Positions 46,530 to 56,365 of a stretch of DNA of 64,000 nt are shown here, in pieces. The stretch lies in NCBI GenBank assembly GCA_027922465.2, contig BQMF02000017.1, forward strand, positions 868,001 through 932,000, written 5' to 3'. Within the stretch, counting starts at the first letter, position 1; each line of letters opens with the position of its first letter. The DNA is from Turritopsis dohrnii. Its lineage: Eukaryota > Cnidaria > Hydrozoa > Anthoathecata > Oceaniidae. The translations under genes were made by a program, and so were the position numbers. A model generated the notes under the pieces. It was not told where the DNA came from. It saw only the letters and a program-made list of their open reading frames with translations, and searched no databases.

Positions 46530-47408
46530 CTATTCCTCAAACCCGCCTAAATATTCCCATGCCTCGGTGATCTCAGTGTTAATGGCATCAGCTCCTTCAT
46601 CATCACCAACAAATTGTCCATAGTTGCCATCCGATTCAGGGAATGTATCACGTATTTTGACGATAGCACACGAAGGAATAATACGCCTGACGTGTCTTCC
46701 AAGTTTGGTGTAGATGAACCAGCTGAATTGACGGTATGCAGCGTAACGGTACGACCTAAAAGGAAATTAATGTTTTATTTTTGATAACTTTGGAAGTTAT
46801 TTATTTTGAAATGAAATCAAAATGGAATCTTACTTGTTGGGGACGTTATCTTCTGGAGGGAGCCACGCGCCTTCACGGTCACTCAAGCTGTTCATAGCTA
46901 CCCACAAAACATCCTTATTCAAGCATGTTGCCTGGAAACCATCATGTTCAGTTATGCATTTTACGTCTAAGAAAATTAAATGACAGTGAGATGGAGGGTT
47001 TATTGAAAAATATGCACAAAGTTACGTCAATAATTTTTATGATTTAAACAGGTGGCTTATCGATAGAAAATAGTCGATTAATTTTAGAGAGAAAAATTAA
47101 TGTGAACAGAATGTGAAGAAGAAAAATAAATTTTTACCTTCAGAAAGTTTTTTGTATTTTATTTCATCAATCTCTGTACAGCATAGACATTCCCGATTTA
47201 CAGACATGACACGGCAATGTGAACATTGACACCAGAGATTCACATCGCTATTTAAACGCAATATTTTGTTGTTTTGTTGGATATCTAGATCGTTGACTTG
47301 GCAGATAAAATCGTCTTCTACATTTTCAACATCTTCCCATTCATCATCTGATGGCTCATTTTTCTTGTGTTGTTTCACTGGCTCGTATTGGTATGGTATC
47401 ACAGACAT
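46530..47408 (-). CDS. P2X7-type cytoplasmic 'ballast' zinc-domain protein carried by the Kolobok-like element; three exons
   Basis: Exons 47408-47138, 46966-46834 and 46755-46530 join in phase to 630 nt (209 aa). After an acidic N-terminus (SDDEWEDVENVEDDF) the protein has the cysteine pattern of the P2X7 receptor C-terminal domain: LWCQCSHCRVMSVNRECLCC, KCITEHDGF, then YRYAAYRQFSWFIY, RRIIPSCAIVKIRDTFP and SDGNYGQF. There is no channel part, so it is a free-standing soluble domain. It is convergent with the THAP transposase inside the same TTAA-flanked element. All three exons are open with clean splice sites, unlike the transposase. Its role in the element is unknown. Confidence 0.85.
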
Positions 47409-47666
47409 ATTTCCTACTTACTATGCGAGCCGTTACTCAAACGGTACGTCACAACTACAAATTCGGCTAAAGGGACTGGCGCATAGAGTTGAAAATAGAG
47501 TTCAAGATAAAAATAATGGCGGACGAAGAGCATGCGAAAAAACGTTTTTTGAATCAAGCGATACTCGACTTCGGATGAAGTACAAGAAAAAATATTTTAA
47601 CTAACGTTATTTTTGGTTATCGTTGTTTACAATAACATTGATTTATATTATGACCTAAGTCCCTGT

Positions 47667-47959
47667 TTAATTGTGAAACATCAAACTTAATATATGTAAT
47701 CAATTGCAGCGGTTGCAACGAAGAATATATAGGGCAAACAGGAAGATCACTAAAAGAACGACTAATTCTATATAGACAACATATATCACATCCAGAATAC
47801 CAAAATGTGTACGTAGAACAACATCTACGCAACTGCGGAAATGCAAAATTCTCAATATTCCCCTTCTTCAAACTTAGATCAACTGACCGTACGAATAGGG
47901 AAACACACAAAGCTAAGTTTATCAACCAATACAGACCTAGTCTAAACCGGAGAAGTTAA
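47667..47959 (+). pseudogene. PLE GIY-YIG endonuclease domain, separated from its RT
   Basis: Reads FNCETSNLIYVINC, SGCNEEYIGQTGRSLKER and YRQHI, then HLRNCGNAKFSIFPFFKL and KFINQYRPSLNRRS before a stop. The GIY-like YIG, the conserved Arg (LKER), the zinc-type Cys pair and the NQYRP-LN end match Penelope-like nucleases. It has no start of its own: it begins at the right TTTAA of the Kolobok-like insertion, and is the continuation of the RT frame 12 kb to the left. Confidence 0.85.
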
Positions 47960-48142
47960 CACACCCATTTTCCATTTTCATTTCCTAACGTCAAATAGTG
48001 TTGCTTAGAAACGGTCTTATTAATAAAAATGGTAACATAGAAAAGGTTGTAACCACTTGAAAATCGTCAACAGATGTGAATCGCGTTGTGGCAACCTCCG
48101 CCTTGTTTGTGTCTTATTCACCCACCTCTTTACTTTGTAATA

Positions 48143-48162
48143 TATATATATATATATATCAG
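48143..48162. repeat. (TA)n microsatellite
   Basis: About ten TA steps next to the Penelope-3'-like fragment. Confidence 0.85.
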
Positions 48163-48299
48163 CGGAAGAAATAATTAAAACACAGTTTTTCTCAATACTC
48201 AGAGTTTCATGCTCTCGCAATCGTCAGTTGAGAATAAAAATTTACAATGTGATGGTATCTTTGACGTCAAGTTGCAATGTAACGTCAATAGACTTTCAA

Positions 48300-49030
48300 T
48301 CAATCTTTAGTGTCAAATTTATTAAGTGTATACTTGTTTAGATGGCGGCACTTAGAAATGAGCTCCGATCTAGAGTTGAGCAAATTATCTTTGTCGTACA
48401 AAGCAATCTCTAACTTTTCATTGAGAAATAGGTTGCACTTGTAGCTACTTGGGTTGTACGGTATACATTTACGAATAATTTCCCATCTCAGTTGAGGTGC
48501 TTGATTTGCCTTTTTCATTTTCCATATTTCTTTAGACAGTTCAGTCTCAGTGGCATACTTTTCGTATTTAAATGATTTTTGTTGGTTTGCATATCGTTTC
48601 TTGAATGTTGTCTCAGCTAAGCCTATGTATGATTTTTCCTGGTAGTTTGGATCATTCGATGTTAGTGTTGCCTTATATACAATGTTTGTGGATAGACACT
48701 TTCCATTCATGGGGCAGCTCTCCTTTCTGACACAGTTATATACATATTCGATGGTCATTGGTGTTGTTTTCATTAGCCATAACTGTTCGGTTGTGATTGT
48801 TTATGAAAGTTTTCATGTTTTTCATGCAGCTATAGCTTATCTTCACTGTATTGCGGTTAAATAATTTGTGGAACTTGGAATGTCGAGGAAAGTGGTGATC
48901 TATAAGGGAGAGGAACTTTTTTCCGATATTCGTGGAGATGTTTTAGGCTGTTTGGTGGGTTAAACCAAATAACATTTCGTTTTCTTGGATTGGATTGGTT
49001 GTTTGGCGTTGGTGGATGATAATTTAATAG
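48300..49030 (-). pseudogene. GIY-YIG C-terminal remnant of a second Penelope-like/retroelement lineage
   Basis: The minus strand from about 49025 reads a broken RT C-terminus (VIWFNPPNS, FNRNTVKISYSCM in pieces), then a 157-aa open part starting near 48773: CPMNGKCLSTNIVYKATLTS, KSYIGLAETTFKKRYANQQK, TELSKEIWKMK and CNLFLNEKLEIALYD. The GIY-type KSYIG and the Cys-rich start identify a GIY-YIG nuclease of a family different from that at 47667. The upstream RT is absent or unrecognisable. Confidence 0.65.
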
Positions 49031-49224
49031 CACTCTACTTGAAGTAAAGATACTCTACTTATATATATATTATACATACTGGATGATGAAAACTTCTTAC
49101 ATAGAAAATGCTCTACCAGCATTAATACTTAAGACATAAATAGGAGACAAAACGTTTTGTTAGTACTAATAGTTTCAATCTTTCAGAATCAACGAACAAC
49201 AGTGAGTGTCGTGTCGAGTGTCAA

Positions 49225-49830
49225 CAAACATCGGTAAATACTTTCTTAATCTTCTTGACAAACAAATACAGAAACATTTTCAACCGTAACACCCTGAAAA
49301 TCAGTTATAGTTGCATGCCAAAATGTCAACTCGATAATTAACAGCCACAACAAAGCTGTCCTCGAAGAACAAAACCAAGCGACCAAAACTTGTAATTGCA
49401 TCAAAAAGATCAGTGCCCACTGAACAAGGAATGTTCATCAAGAACATTGTGTACAAGGCAACCGTAACATCAAATGTTCCGAATTATCCCACAAAATCAT
49501 ACATCGGTCTATATGGGGGAATATTCAAAAGGTGCTTCACAAACCACAAGAAATCGTTCAACCATGACAGATATGAAAACGAAACTTAAGTCTTGAAGGA
49601 AGTTTGGAGATTGAAAAACAGAAATGAATCACCAACAATATCATGGAAGATCAGAAAAAAATGCCGCCCGTACAATCCTTTGGCAAGAAAAAGTGCAACC
49701 TATGTTTAAATGAGAAGCTTCTGATACTGGAAAGAAGCGGGGACAGAAACTTTCTGAACAAGCGTAATGAGCTCAAAGCAAAGTGCCGTCACCAGAACAA
49801 ATTTATGTTAAACAACTTGTGATGTCAAAA
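49225..49830 (+). pseudogene. Decayed GIY-YIG remnant, same family, opposite orientation
   Basis: In shifting frames the + strand reads FNRNTLKISYSCMPKCQ, then NKECSSKNIVYKATVTSN, KSYIGLYGG, VLKEVWRLKNRNES and RPYNPLARK. This parallels the remnant at 48300-49030 piece by piece but with several frameshifts and stops. The two lie head to head about 200 bases apart. Confidence 0.55.
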
Positions 49831-49944
49831 CCAATTGAAAAAGAAGCCAATATGTTTTTGTAACATATTTCAGTGGTAGCTGGGAATTCCAAAAGGATGA
49901 AACTATTTAGTACTAACAAAACATTTTCTCTGCTATTTATAAAG

Positions 49945-50760
49945 CAGACCTCTCAAGTGCAAGTCACCCGCATTGAGCGGGTGTCACCCGCATTAAGAAA
50001 TTTACTCCCACCTATTTTGAGAAAGGAAAAGTCACCCGCATTTCATATTGTTTTGTACTTAATAGTGCATCCCTCATTTAACTATTCATCGTGTCCTTTC
50101 GCCATTTTATTTTCGAATGAACAGCAGCCGCTACACTTTGAATAGTTTCGATCAGCCTACCGCGAATCATGCGTGTCAGGCTGGGTATAGGCTAGCAATA
50201 AGGTAGGCTTTCCTTTAGACTATGTTCACACGTATCGGATAGCTTTTGTTCCGGCATCGGAACGAAATCATTTCACTTTTTGCAGCGGAACGGAATCATT
50301 TCAATTTTAATAACGGATAGCTTCGGAACAATGTGAACGAAACGTCTATCCGGTATGGAAATTGTTCCGAAATGATATCTATCCGATACATGTGAACATG
50401 GTCTTAAGCAGGATTTAACTCACTATGGTATAAAAAGAGTTTTTTAATTGTGGATCTAACTAGTTACCACCATTATATGTGACGTTTTTTATTCACCCTG
50501 CAGTTATGTAATTGTGCAGTTATGGGCTTTTAATCGAACCGAGCTTTGCGCTGGAATGGCAGCAAAAATGCTGAGTTCGCAGTGTAGCGTACGGAAAGGA
50601 GAGCATTACGCTCAAGCAACTTTAAATACTGGTAATTTAAACTAGAAAATAAATAGCCTATTTGATTGTCAATAGAACTCCAATTAGCGCTATCTTGAAA
50701 AATTCACTTTCGAAAATTTCTGTACCTCCCGCTTTGGAATTTTTAAACTTGAGAGGTCTG
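49945..50760. mobile_element. hAT-like MITE with CAGACCTCTCAAG ends
   Basis: Six-base duplication ATAAAG (49939-49944 and 50761-50766). Ends CAGACCTCTCAAGT and complement. GTCACCCGCATT is repeated three times near the left end. A Harbinger-type MITE is nested inside. Confidence 0.8.
50218..50403. mobile_element. 186-bp Harbinger-type MITE
   Basis: TTA duplication (50215-50217 and 50404-50406). Ends GACTATGTTCACACGTATCG and a near complement; the arms contain ATCGGATAG and GGAACAA motifs. Nested in the hAT-like MITE at 49945. Confidence 0.8.
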
Positions 50761-50766
50761 ATAAAG

Positions 50767-51785
50767 TAGGTTATTAAATATCACTGAAACTAGAAAGAAT
50801 TCTGAAATTCTGAATAGAAACTTGAACAATATTATTCTAAATATTATTTTTATATATTGCTGGAAAATTACCAATATGCCATTTAGAATTTATTTTTCTA
50901 AACTTTAAGGATTTCTTTAAAATAGACTGCTCTCTAGAGAATCGTACATATTTTTATGCACCTTCACAGTCCATTATTTTTCGAGTGTTGCTGCTATATA
51001 ATTGCTCTCTATTGCTTTCATAAAACATTTTATTCAGTTATACGCGGTGAACTTGGCAAGAGTGCATGTCTATTTTCATGACAAGAATCTTTGTTTAAAT
51101 TTTGATATCCGTAATAATGAAGGCTGTCCGTAATTTGGCACATAGACGATATATGTGGTAAAAAACTTCTGAAGTCACAAAAGCATACAAAAGGAAACAT
51201 GCTCATTCTGCTTCATTAGAACAAATTTGTGCAAAATCTACCTATTTTTAGTAAATCTATGTGGAAAATGTCCCATATGGTATGGATGGATTGGTAGCCA
51301 TTGTTGTCCTCCTTGCTTTAAGTTAAAAATGGCACTCCGTTGGGCAGATACTTTTTCCCCACATAGGAAAAACTAAAAAATAGCTCATTTGAGTGATAGA
51401 TGATGCCTCAATTGAAAGGAAAGATCCCTTCTTGTTTATATACATGATTTCTGTGACTGTATACAATGAACAATCATAACATAAAAAAGATTATAATACA
51501 ATCTTTTTTATGTTTTGAAAATCGTCAACAGACGTGAAACGTGTTGTGGCAACCTCCACCTTCTTTTGTGTGTCTTACAACACCCATTCCATTCTTTACC
51601 TTCACAGTTTCGACACCTAAACTTTTTCTCACTGCGTTTGTATTTACACATTATTCACATTATTACATAAATTGGCCGTTTTTGCACAAACACAGAAACG
51701 CTTTCCTGCCACAGTAATGCCTTAAAACTGTAACAATTAGTTTGCTAGATGTAATAATAAAGAACTCAAATATCAGAACTTCATC
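50767..51785. other. Gap with a Penelope-3'-like fragment
   Basis: Mostly unassigned. Near 51520, GAAAATCGTCAACAGACGTG and GTTGTGGCAACCTCC repeat a sequence also found near 48060, indicating a shared retroelement 3' fragment. Confidence 0.4.
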
Positions 51786-51830
51786 TAAAGCTTCGGGGAC
51801 ACGGAAACATTTTTCATGCGATTGAAACAA

Positions 51831-52252
51831 ATTTCCTAATTACGTCAGGCCGCAATGTAATTTTGATTTTATGAATAAAATCGAAGTACGATCTAACATT
51901 GGGTTCCAACCCCCCAGCTCCGTATATCCAAGACGGTGTAATTTGCCAAACCCGTACAGTTCATTTATGGAATAGTAGTATATCGTATCCACCGATTTAG
52001 TAAGTAGGCTAAGTGGGGAAAGAAATAAGACAAATTTTGAGCTAAACGTGTGTTCTTTCAACTAGAAAATAACTGAAAATTACGGCATCATCATCGACGT
52101 TGAAAGCCATAATCTATAAAGGTAAATAATAACAACGTCAAATTTATAATAACTCGGCGTGGGAGGGTGGGCAATGTTAGATCGTACTTCGATTTTATTC
52201 ATAAAATCAAAATTACATTGCGGCCGCTGTGCGGCCTGACGTAATTAGGAAA
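51831..52252. mobile_element. Small DIRS-end relic with inverted repeats
   Basis: Two arms in inverted orientation (51831-51890 and about 52175-52252) share CCTAATTACGTCAGGCCGCA, then TGATTTTATGAATAAAATCG and ATCTAACATT. The left arm runs on into GGTTCCAACCCCCCAGCTCC, a diverged copy of the terminal repeat of the adjoining DIRS element. No coding sequence. It is best read as a non-autonomous DIRS relative lying between the Harbinger end and the DIRS element. Confidence 0.65.
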
Positions 52253-52340
52253 TTTTATTTCATAAATTCTCCGTACGATCTAACATTGGGTTCCAACCCC
52301 CCAGCTCCGTATATCCTCGCGGAGCTAATTTCCCAAACCC

Positions 52341-53345
52341 TTAGTTCAAAGCGTCATCCTTTCTATCTAATAATTTTGCTTGAAATCGTTGAGCCCCAGA
52401 AACAATATTTTTATTGTAGTGTTTCTGCCATGTGGATTCATTTGACCAGCAACCTCTTTCCAGGATATCATTTATAGAGGCCCCTTTCATTTCAACCATA
52501 GAGGTAGAAGCAGACCGTGTGGAGTGACCTTTAAAAACCGACGTGTTAATACCTGCTAATCGTAATACTGATTTAATCCACCCTGAGACAGTTGACGAAA
52601 CAACTTCCTTATGCGGCTTTATATAGCTTAACAAAAGTTGAGTTTTTCCTTTTCTCCAGGAGGAGGATCTTTCTAGATATTCATCAAGGGTAAAAACTAT
52701 GCATAAGTTTCTATCTTCTGAATAACCATAGTAACTCACTCTGGGTGGAGCTTTCCTTTTCCTCCATGCCTTATGCAATGTATCAAATGAAAATGTAAAA
52801 CAATTCTTGCCGCGAACCATATAGCGGATGTCTAGTTTATGAATACTGCAAGCTCTTGAGGCTGAGGTCAAAGCGAGAAGCATTGTTAACTTAAAAGTCA
52901 AAAATTTATCAGACAGATCTTTGGTATTACCAAGGTCACCCAGATAGTTTAGAACATCATTAACATTCCAAATAAAGTTGTATCTAGGTTTAGGAGGCCG
53001 TTCATTAAAACTTCCCAGCACTAACGCACATACAAGTGGATGTTGCCCGATAGGTTTTCCATCTACATATTCATGATATGCCGAAATGGCTGATCGGTAA
53101 CAGTTTATGGTGCTATATTCTGCACCCTGTTCAAACATTTCCGATAAAAAATTCATCACGTCCTTTACAGGACATTGAATAGGATCAATTTGTCTTCTAC
53201 CACACCAGCTAACCCACTTACTCCAGGACGAGTTGTAATTAAATAGCGAATCCTTTCTTCTGCAGTTGCTGACCAATCTTGCAGCTGTTTCCGAAATGCC
53301 TTGGTCTTGCAGTCTATGCCTGAGACTTGCCACGCCGCAACTTGT
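52341..53345 (-). CDS. DIRS tyrosine recombinase
   Basis: The C-terminal ~330 residues of an 820-codon open frame (52341-54803) form a tyrosine recombinase. The N-terminal helical part reads NSSWSKWVSWCGRRQIDP and YSTINCYRSAISAYHEYVD. The catalytic set is TSASRACSIHKLDIRYM (first Arg), FKGHSTRSASTSM (HxxR) and GCWSNESTWQKHYNKN (nucleophile Tyr). This enzyme would integrate the circular cDNA. Upstream of about 53345 the same frame overlaps the RNase H frame; part of that stretch (around YLDD at 54590) is real RT, the rest is probably an overlapping open frame. Confidence 0.88.
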   Translation of the reverse strand, partial: TSCGVASLRHRLQDQGISETAARLVSNCRRKDSLFNYNSSWSKWVSWCGRRQIDPIQCPVKDVMNFLSEMFEQGAEYSTINCYRSAISAYHEYVDGKPIGQHPLVCALVLGSFNERPPKPRYNFIWNVNDVLNYLGDLGNTKDLSDKFLTFKLTMLLALTSASRACSIHKLDIRYMVRGKNCFTFSFDTLHKAWRKRKAPPRVSYYGYSEDRNLCIVFTLDEYLERSSSWRKGKTQLLLSYIKPHKEVVSSTVSGWIKSVLRLAGINTSVFKGHSTRSASTSMVEMKGASINDILERGCWSNESTWQKHYNKNIVSGAQRFQAKLLDRKDDALN

Positions 53346-54466
53346 AGGGTCTGATTGATTACCAATGGATGAACTTCCCCTCTGGGGTTTAATAACAAGT
53401 TGTGAGCTAGAGGAATCAGTAATGGTGTCTCTATTGACATTTGCAGAAGTTGGTTGTACCATGGTTGAGTCTGCCATGTTGGTGCAATCAGAATCATTTG
53501 AGGTACCGCCTCTCTTTTCACTTTCCCTAAGACAGAGCTTATCATACAAAAAGGTGGGAAGGCGTAAGGAGTTTCCTGTGTCCACTCCTGTTGCATAGCA
53601 TCTACTCCTTGACTGTAAGGATCTGGTTTCCATGAGAAATACCTCCTTGTCTGATGACTTATCCTTGAGGCAAACAGATCTACACTTGGGGGGAAACATT
53701 TTTTGCAAACTGTTTGAAACACTTGTGTTGAAAGTTTCCACTCGGAACTGTCCTGAACATTGCGAGACTCCCAGTCTGCTCTGAAGTTCAACACGCTTGG
53801 AAGGTATTCTGCAGTAATCATGATCGAATTCTGCAATAGATGATTCCAAATTTCCCTGGAAATCTTGGTTAATCTCAAGCTTGTTGTTCCCCCCATTTTC
53901 AACAAGTACGACAGGGCTGTTGTGTTGTCCACCTGTAGATGGATAGATTTCACCCAGGGGAACTTCCTTGTGAAAATCAATAGAGCATATTTTACCGCTA
54001 TTAACTCCAGTTCGTTTATGTGTAGTAACTTTTCTTTGGAGTTCCATGGTCCCCCGGTTGGTATTCCTCGGCAGTATGCTCCCCATCCTTCTTTGGAGGC
54101 ATCTGTTTGAATCAACATCTCGGTTGATCGAGGAACAATTTTTTTCCCATTGGACATGTCTAAATTCACTACCCACCACAGGAGTTCCTCCTGTGATCTC
54201 TGATTCAACTGAATTATTTGCTGGTAATTCTGTGATTTTCGGAGAGCTGAAATCTGCTGCTCCTGCAAGTAGCGGAATTGCAACCAAGCTGGCAGCACAG
54301 CCTGAATTGTAGAGCAAAGGCGGCCTATCAATTTTGTAAGATTCAATAACGAGATTTCTGGAGTCCTGTACCACTTCCAGCACTCTGTCATTATTGACTG
54401 TAATTTCTCCCCTGTAAGTGCTAAAGTCATATTCTTGGAGTTCACTATTAAGCCCAGAAACTCCAA
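53165..54466 (-). CDS. DIRS connection/RNase H frame
   Basis: A 433-aa frame beginning MEFLGLIVNSKNMTL, the post-YLDD RT segment. It continues through LIGRLCSTIQAVLPAWLQF to RNase H: MLIQTDASKEGWGAYC, HINELELIAVKYALLIF and IHLQVDNTTALSYLLK. The trailing part (ADWESRN, FPPSVDLFASRISHQTRRYF) matches the conserved tail of DIRS RT proteins. It is displaced by one frame from the YLDD segment and from the recombinase downstream. Confidence 0.85.
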   Translation of the reverse strand: MEFLGLIVNSKNMTLALTGEKLQSIMTECWKWYRTPEISLLNLTKLIGRLCSTIQAVLPAWLQFRYLQEQQISALRKSQNYQQIIQLNQRSQEELLWWVVNLDMSNGKKIVPRSTEMLIQTDASKEGWGAYCRGIPTGGPWNSKEKLLHINELELIAVKYALLIFTRKFPWVKSIHLQVDNTTALSYLLKMGGTTSLRLTKISREIWNHLLQNSIMITAEYLPSVLNFRADWESRNVQDSSEWKLSTQVFQTVCKKCFPPSVDLFASRISHQTRRYFSWKPDPYSQGVDAMQQEWTQETPYAFPPFCMISSVLGKVKREAVPQMILIAPTWQTQPWYNQLLQMSIETPLLIPLAHNLLLNPRGEVHPLVINQTLQVAAWQVSGIDCKTKAFRKQLQDWSATAEERIRYLITTRPGVSGLAGVVEDKLILFNVL

Positions 54467-54577
54467 TTCCTGGCAAGGTTCGAAAATTGATTTCTTGATG
54501 TTTAATGAAACCTAGCTTCTGCAAGAGAAAAATAACTGTGTCTCTGCTGGTCAGTAATCCCTCTATCGTCTGATGCA

Positions 54578-56365
54578 TCAGCAGCATATCGTCCAGATAA
54601 ATAATAATTCGGATATTTTTGTTTTTCGAAGGAGTGCGATTGGTATTTTCAATAGCTTTGTAAAAACCCTTGGGGCTGGTCCTAGGCCAAAGCATAGGAC
54701 TAAAAACTCGTATAGGCTGCCGCAAAAGTAAAACCTCACGTATTTGTTTGAATTCTCGTGCAGAGGGATACAAAAATATGCATCCTTGAGATCGAGTTTG
54801 CACATGTAATCGTTTTTCTGTAGGACATGCTGCAAATGCTTCAAATTTTCCATTTTGAAGTGTTCGTATGATAGAAAAAGGTTTAGTTGTTTTAGGTTTA
54901 TGACGGGACGATTGCCCCCATCCTTTTTCCCTACAAGAAAGAGGTTGCTGATAAACTGCCCTGGTTCTGGAGATACCTGACGGATGGCCCCTTTATCCAT
55001 CATCTCCTGAATTTCCTCTCGAACAAGCTGTTTTTGACTCTGAGAGAGAATAGCAGGACGTGGTTCTTGAATTTGGAATGGTTGTTTTATGAAGGGTAAC
55101 CTGAACCCTTCCACAACTGATAAAATGTCTGGGTCTTGAGTTAACTTTTTCCAAGCTGGAAAAAAGTATTTTAATCTTCCTGCTAGAGGAATCGGTGGGA
55201 TTTCCTCTGGAAATAAATTCTTTATGAGAGGATGAACCCGACACAGCTTGTTCTGAGGAAGCAATTCTGGGATTTTGAAGAAAGTTGCCTGTTGATTTAA
55301 GGACAAACTTTCTCTACCCTTGACATTGAAGTTCTTCTGTCTTTCATTGAACTTTTGCCACTGTTGTTGTGGTCTCGATAGCCTCTGGTCTCGATAACTT
55401 GAGAAAACTTTAAGCTTTCTTCCACCATTATTTTGGGCGGAATTTGGTGGGCCGCCCCTCTGAAAGGGTTTCTTCTGTGAAGTCTTTGGCGAGGAGATCT
55501 GTTGAAAGGTTTCTTTTGTTTTCTTACGTACTTTGACTAGCTCTTCCAAATGCTTTCGAAAACTCTTACCAAACAAGTCAGATACACTTTTCGACTGCTG
55601 CATGATCTCTTGTTTTTCTTTCAGAAGTTTCTTGACATCTCGTGTATCCTTGACAATGGCATTTAAAATAGTGAAACGTCTATTATAATTGATCACGTTT
55701 ATAGCTTGACCCAGTATCATTACTGCTTGATCAGCACACGTAACAAGTTTATCAATGTCTATAACTTGTTCTTCTTGTGGAGTTTCCTTTATGGTATTCA
55801 GATCATTCCACAGTCTACCCAGAGGGCCCATTGTTTGAAGGATCCTCTGCTGGCATTTCTCTAGCATTTCATCGTCTTTCTTGACCTTTTCACTGACAAG
55901 AACTTTGACAAAGTCATCTAAAGTCTTGCAGTTTTGAATGTTGTTCGGAATAGGACACATTTCCAAAATGTTTTCCTTTATGTCCTTCTCAGGTATGTAC
56001 GAATTCATATGGTTGTTGCAATACTTTGCCATGGATTTTGGCAATTGCCATCTATGTTTTTCCTCTTCAGAAACAATTTTGAACCGTTTTTTGACTGGTT
56101 CATCATCACTGCTCTCATCTGATTCTTCACTAGAAGAAGATTCGCTTGATTTTCTCCTTCTTGTTTTATTCTTCCTTTTCCGTTTCTTGGAGGAAAAATT
56201 TGAGGATTTTACGTTGGTTTCCTCCTCACTCTGCTCTCTGGGCGTGGGGGGCTCGTTAATCGAGTTATCTACCCCCACCCCTTCACCTGATAAGATATTA
56301 TCATTCTCAGGCGGAGAATTGTCGATACTGTCAAACACATTATTGTTGGCCATAACTGATGTCAA
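54578..56365 (-). CDS. DIRS Gag-like region and N-terminal reverse transcriptase
   Basis: A 595-aa frame. Residues 1-110 are acidic then Ser/Arg/Lys rich (KKRKRKNKTRRRK, a nuclear signal). The middle is helical and charged. From about residue 390 the RT begins: PLAGRLKYFFPAWKKL, MDKGAIRQVSPEPGQFISNL, FLVGKKDGGNRPVINLKQLN, then CKLDLKDAYFCIPLHE (motif A) and CFGLGPAPRVFTKLLK (motif B). The catalytic YLDD is in another frame at about 54590 (IIIYLDDMLL), so RT is split by a frameshift here. Confidence 0.85.
   Translation of the reverse strand: MTSVMANNNVFDSIDNSPPENDNILSGEGVGVDNSINEPPTPREQSEEETNVKSSNFSSKKRKRKNKTRRRKSSESSSSEESDESSDDEPVKKRFKIVSEEEKHRWQLPKSMAKYCNNHMNSYIPEKDIKENILEMCPIPNNIQNCKTLDDFVKVLVSEKVKKDDEMLEKCQQRILQTMGPLGRLWNDLNTIKETPQEEQVIDIDKLVTCADQAVMILGQAINVINYNRRFTILNAIVKDTRDVKKLLKEKQEIMQQSKSVSDLFGKSFRKHLEELVKVRKKTKETFQQISSPKTSQKKPFQRGGPPNSAQNNGGRKLKVFSSYRDQRLSRPQQQWQKFNERQKNFNVKGRESLSLNQQATFFKIPELLPQNKLCRVHPLIKNLFPEEIPPIPLAGRLKYFFPAWKKLTQDPDILSVVEGFRLPFIKQPFQIQEPRPAILSQSQKQLVREEIQEMMDKGAIRQVSPEPGQFISNLFLVGKKDGGNRPVINLKQLNLFLSYEHFKMENLKHLQHVLQKNDYMCKLDLKDAYFCIPLHENSNKYVRFYFCGSLYEFLVLCFGLGPAPRVFTKLLKIPIALLRKTKISELLFIWTICC

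Larger units (their letters stand above)
35832..47666 (+). mobile_element. Kolobok-like DNA transposon (THAP transposase plus P2X7-ballast protein), itself interrupted
   Basis: Bounded by TTAA (35828-35831 and 47667-47670), the Kolobok duplication. Ends are imperfectly inverted: AGGGATCCCAAGGTC on the left, and ACAGGGACTTAGGTC read inward from the right. It carries a THAP transposase on + and a three-exon zinc-domain protein on -, convergent. A 7.3-kb SAM/HECT element is inserted in the transposase; without it this element is about 4.5 kb. It sits in a Penelope-like element whose two halves flank it. Confidence 0.82.
33720..47959 (+). mobile_element. Penelope-like retroelement (PLE) split by a Kolobok-like insertion
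   Basis: The reverse-transcriptase part lies at about 33720-35827 and its GIY-YIG endonuclease at 47667-47959. Between them is an 11.8-kb insertion flanked by TTTAA on both sides (35827-35831 and 47666-47670). Removing the insert and one TTTAA joins the cysteine-rich linker (CGKSCVCC) in the right order to FNCETSNLIYVINC, the usual start of the PLE nuclease module. Frameshifts near 34170 and in the linker show that the PLE was already decaying. Ends are not defined; sequence related to the 3' part of such elements (GTTGTGGCAACCTCC-like) recurs near 48085 and 51540. Confidence 0.85.
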
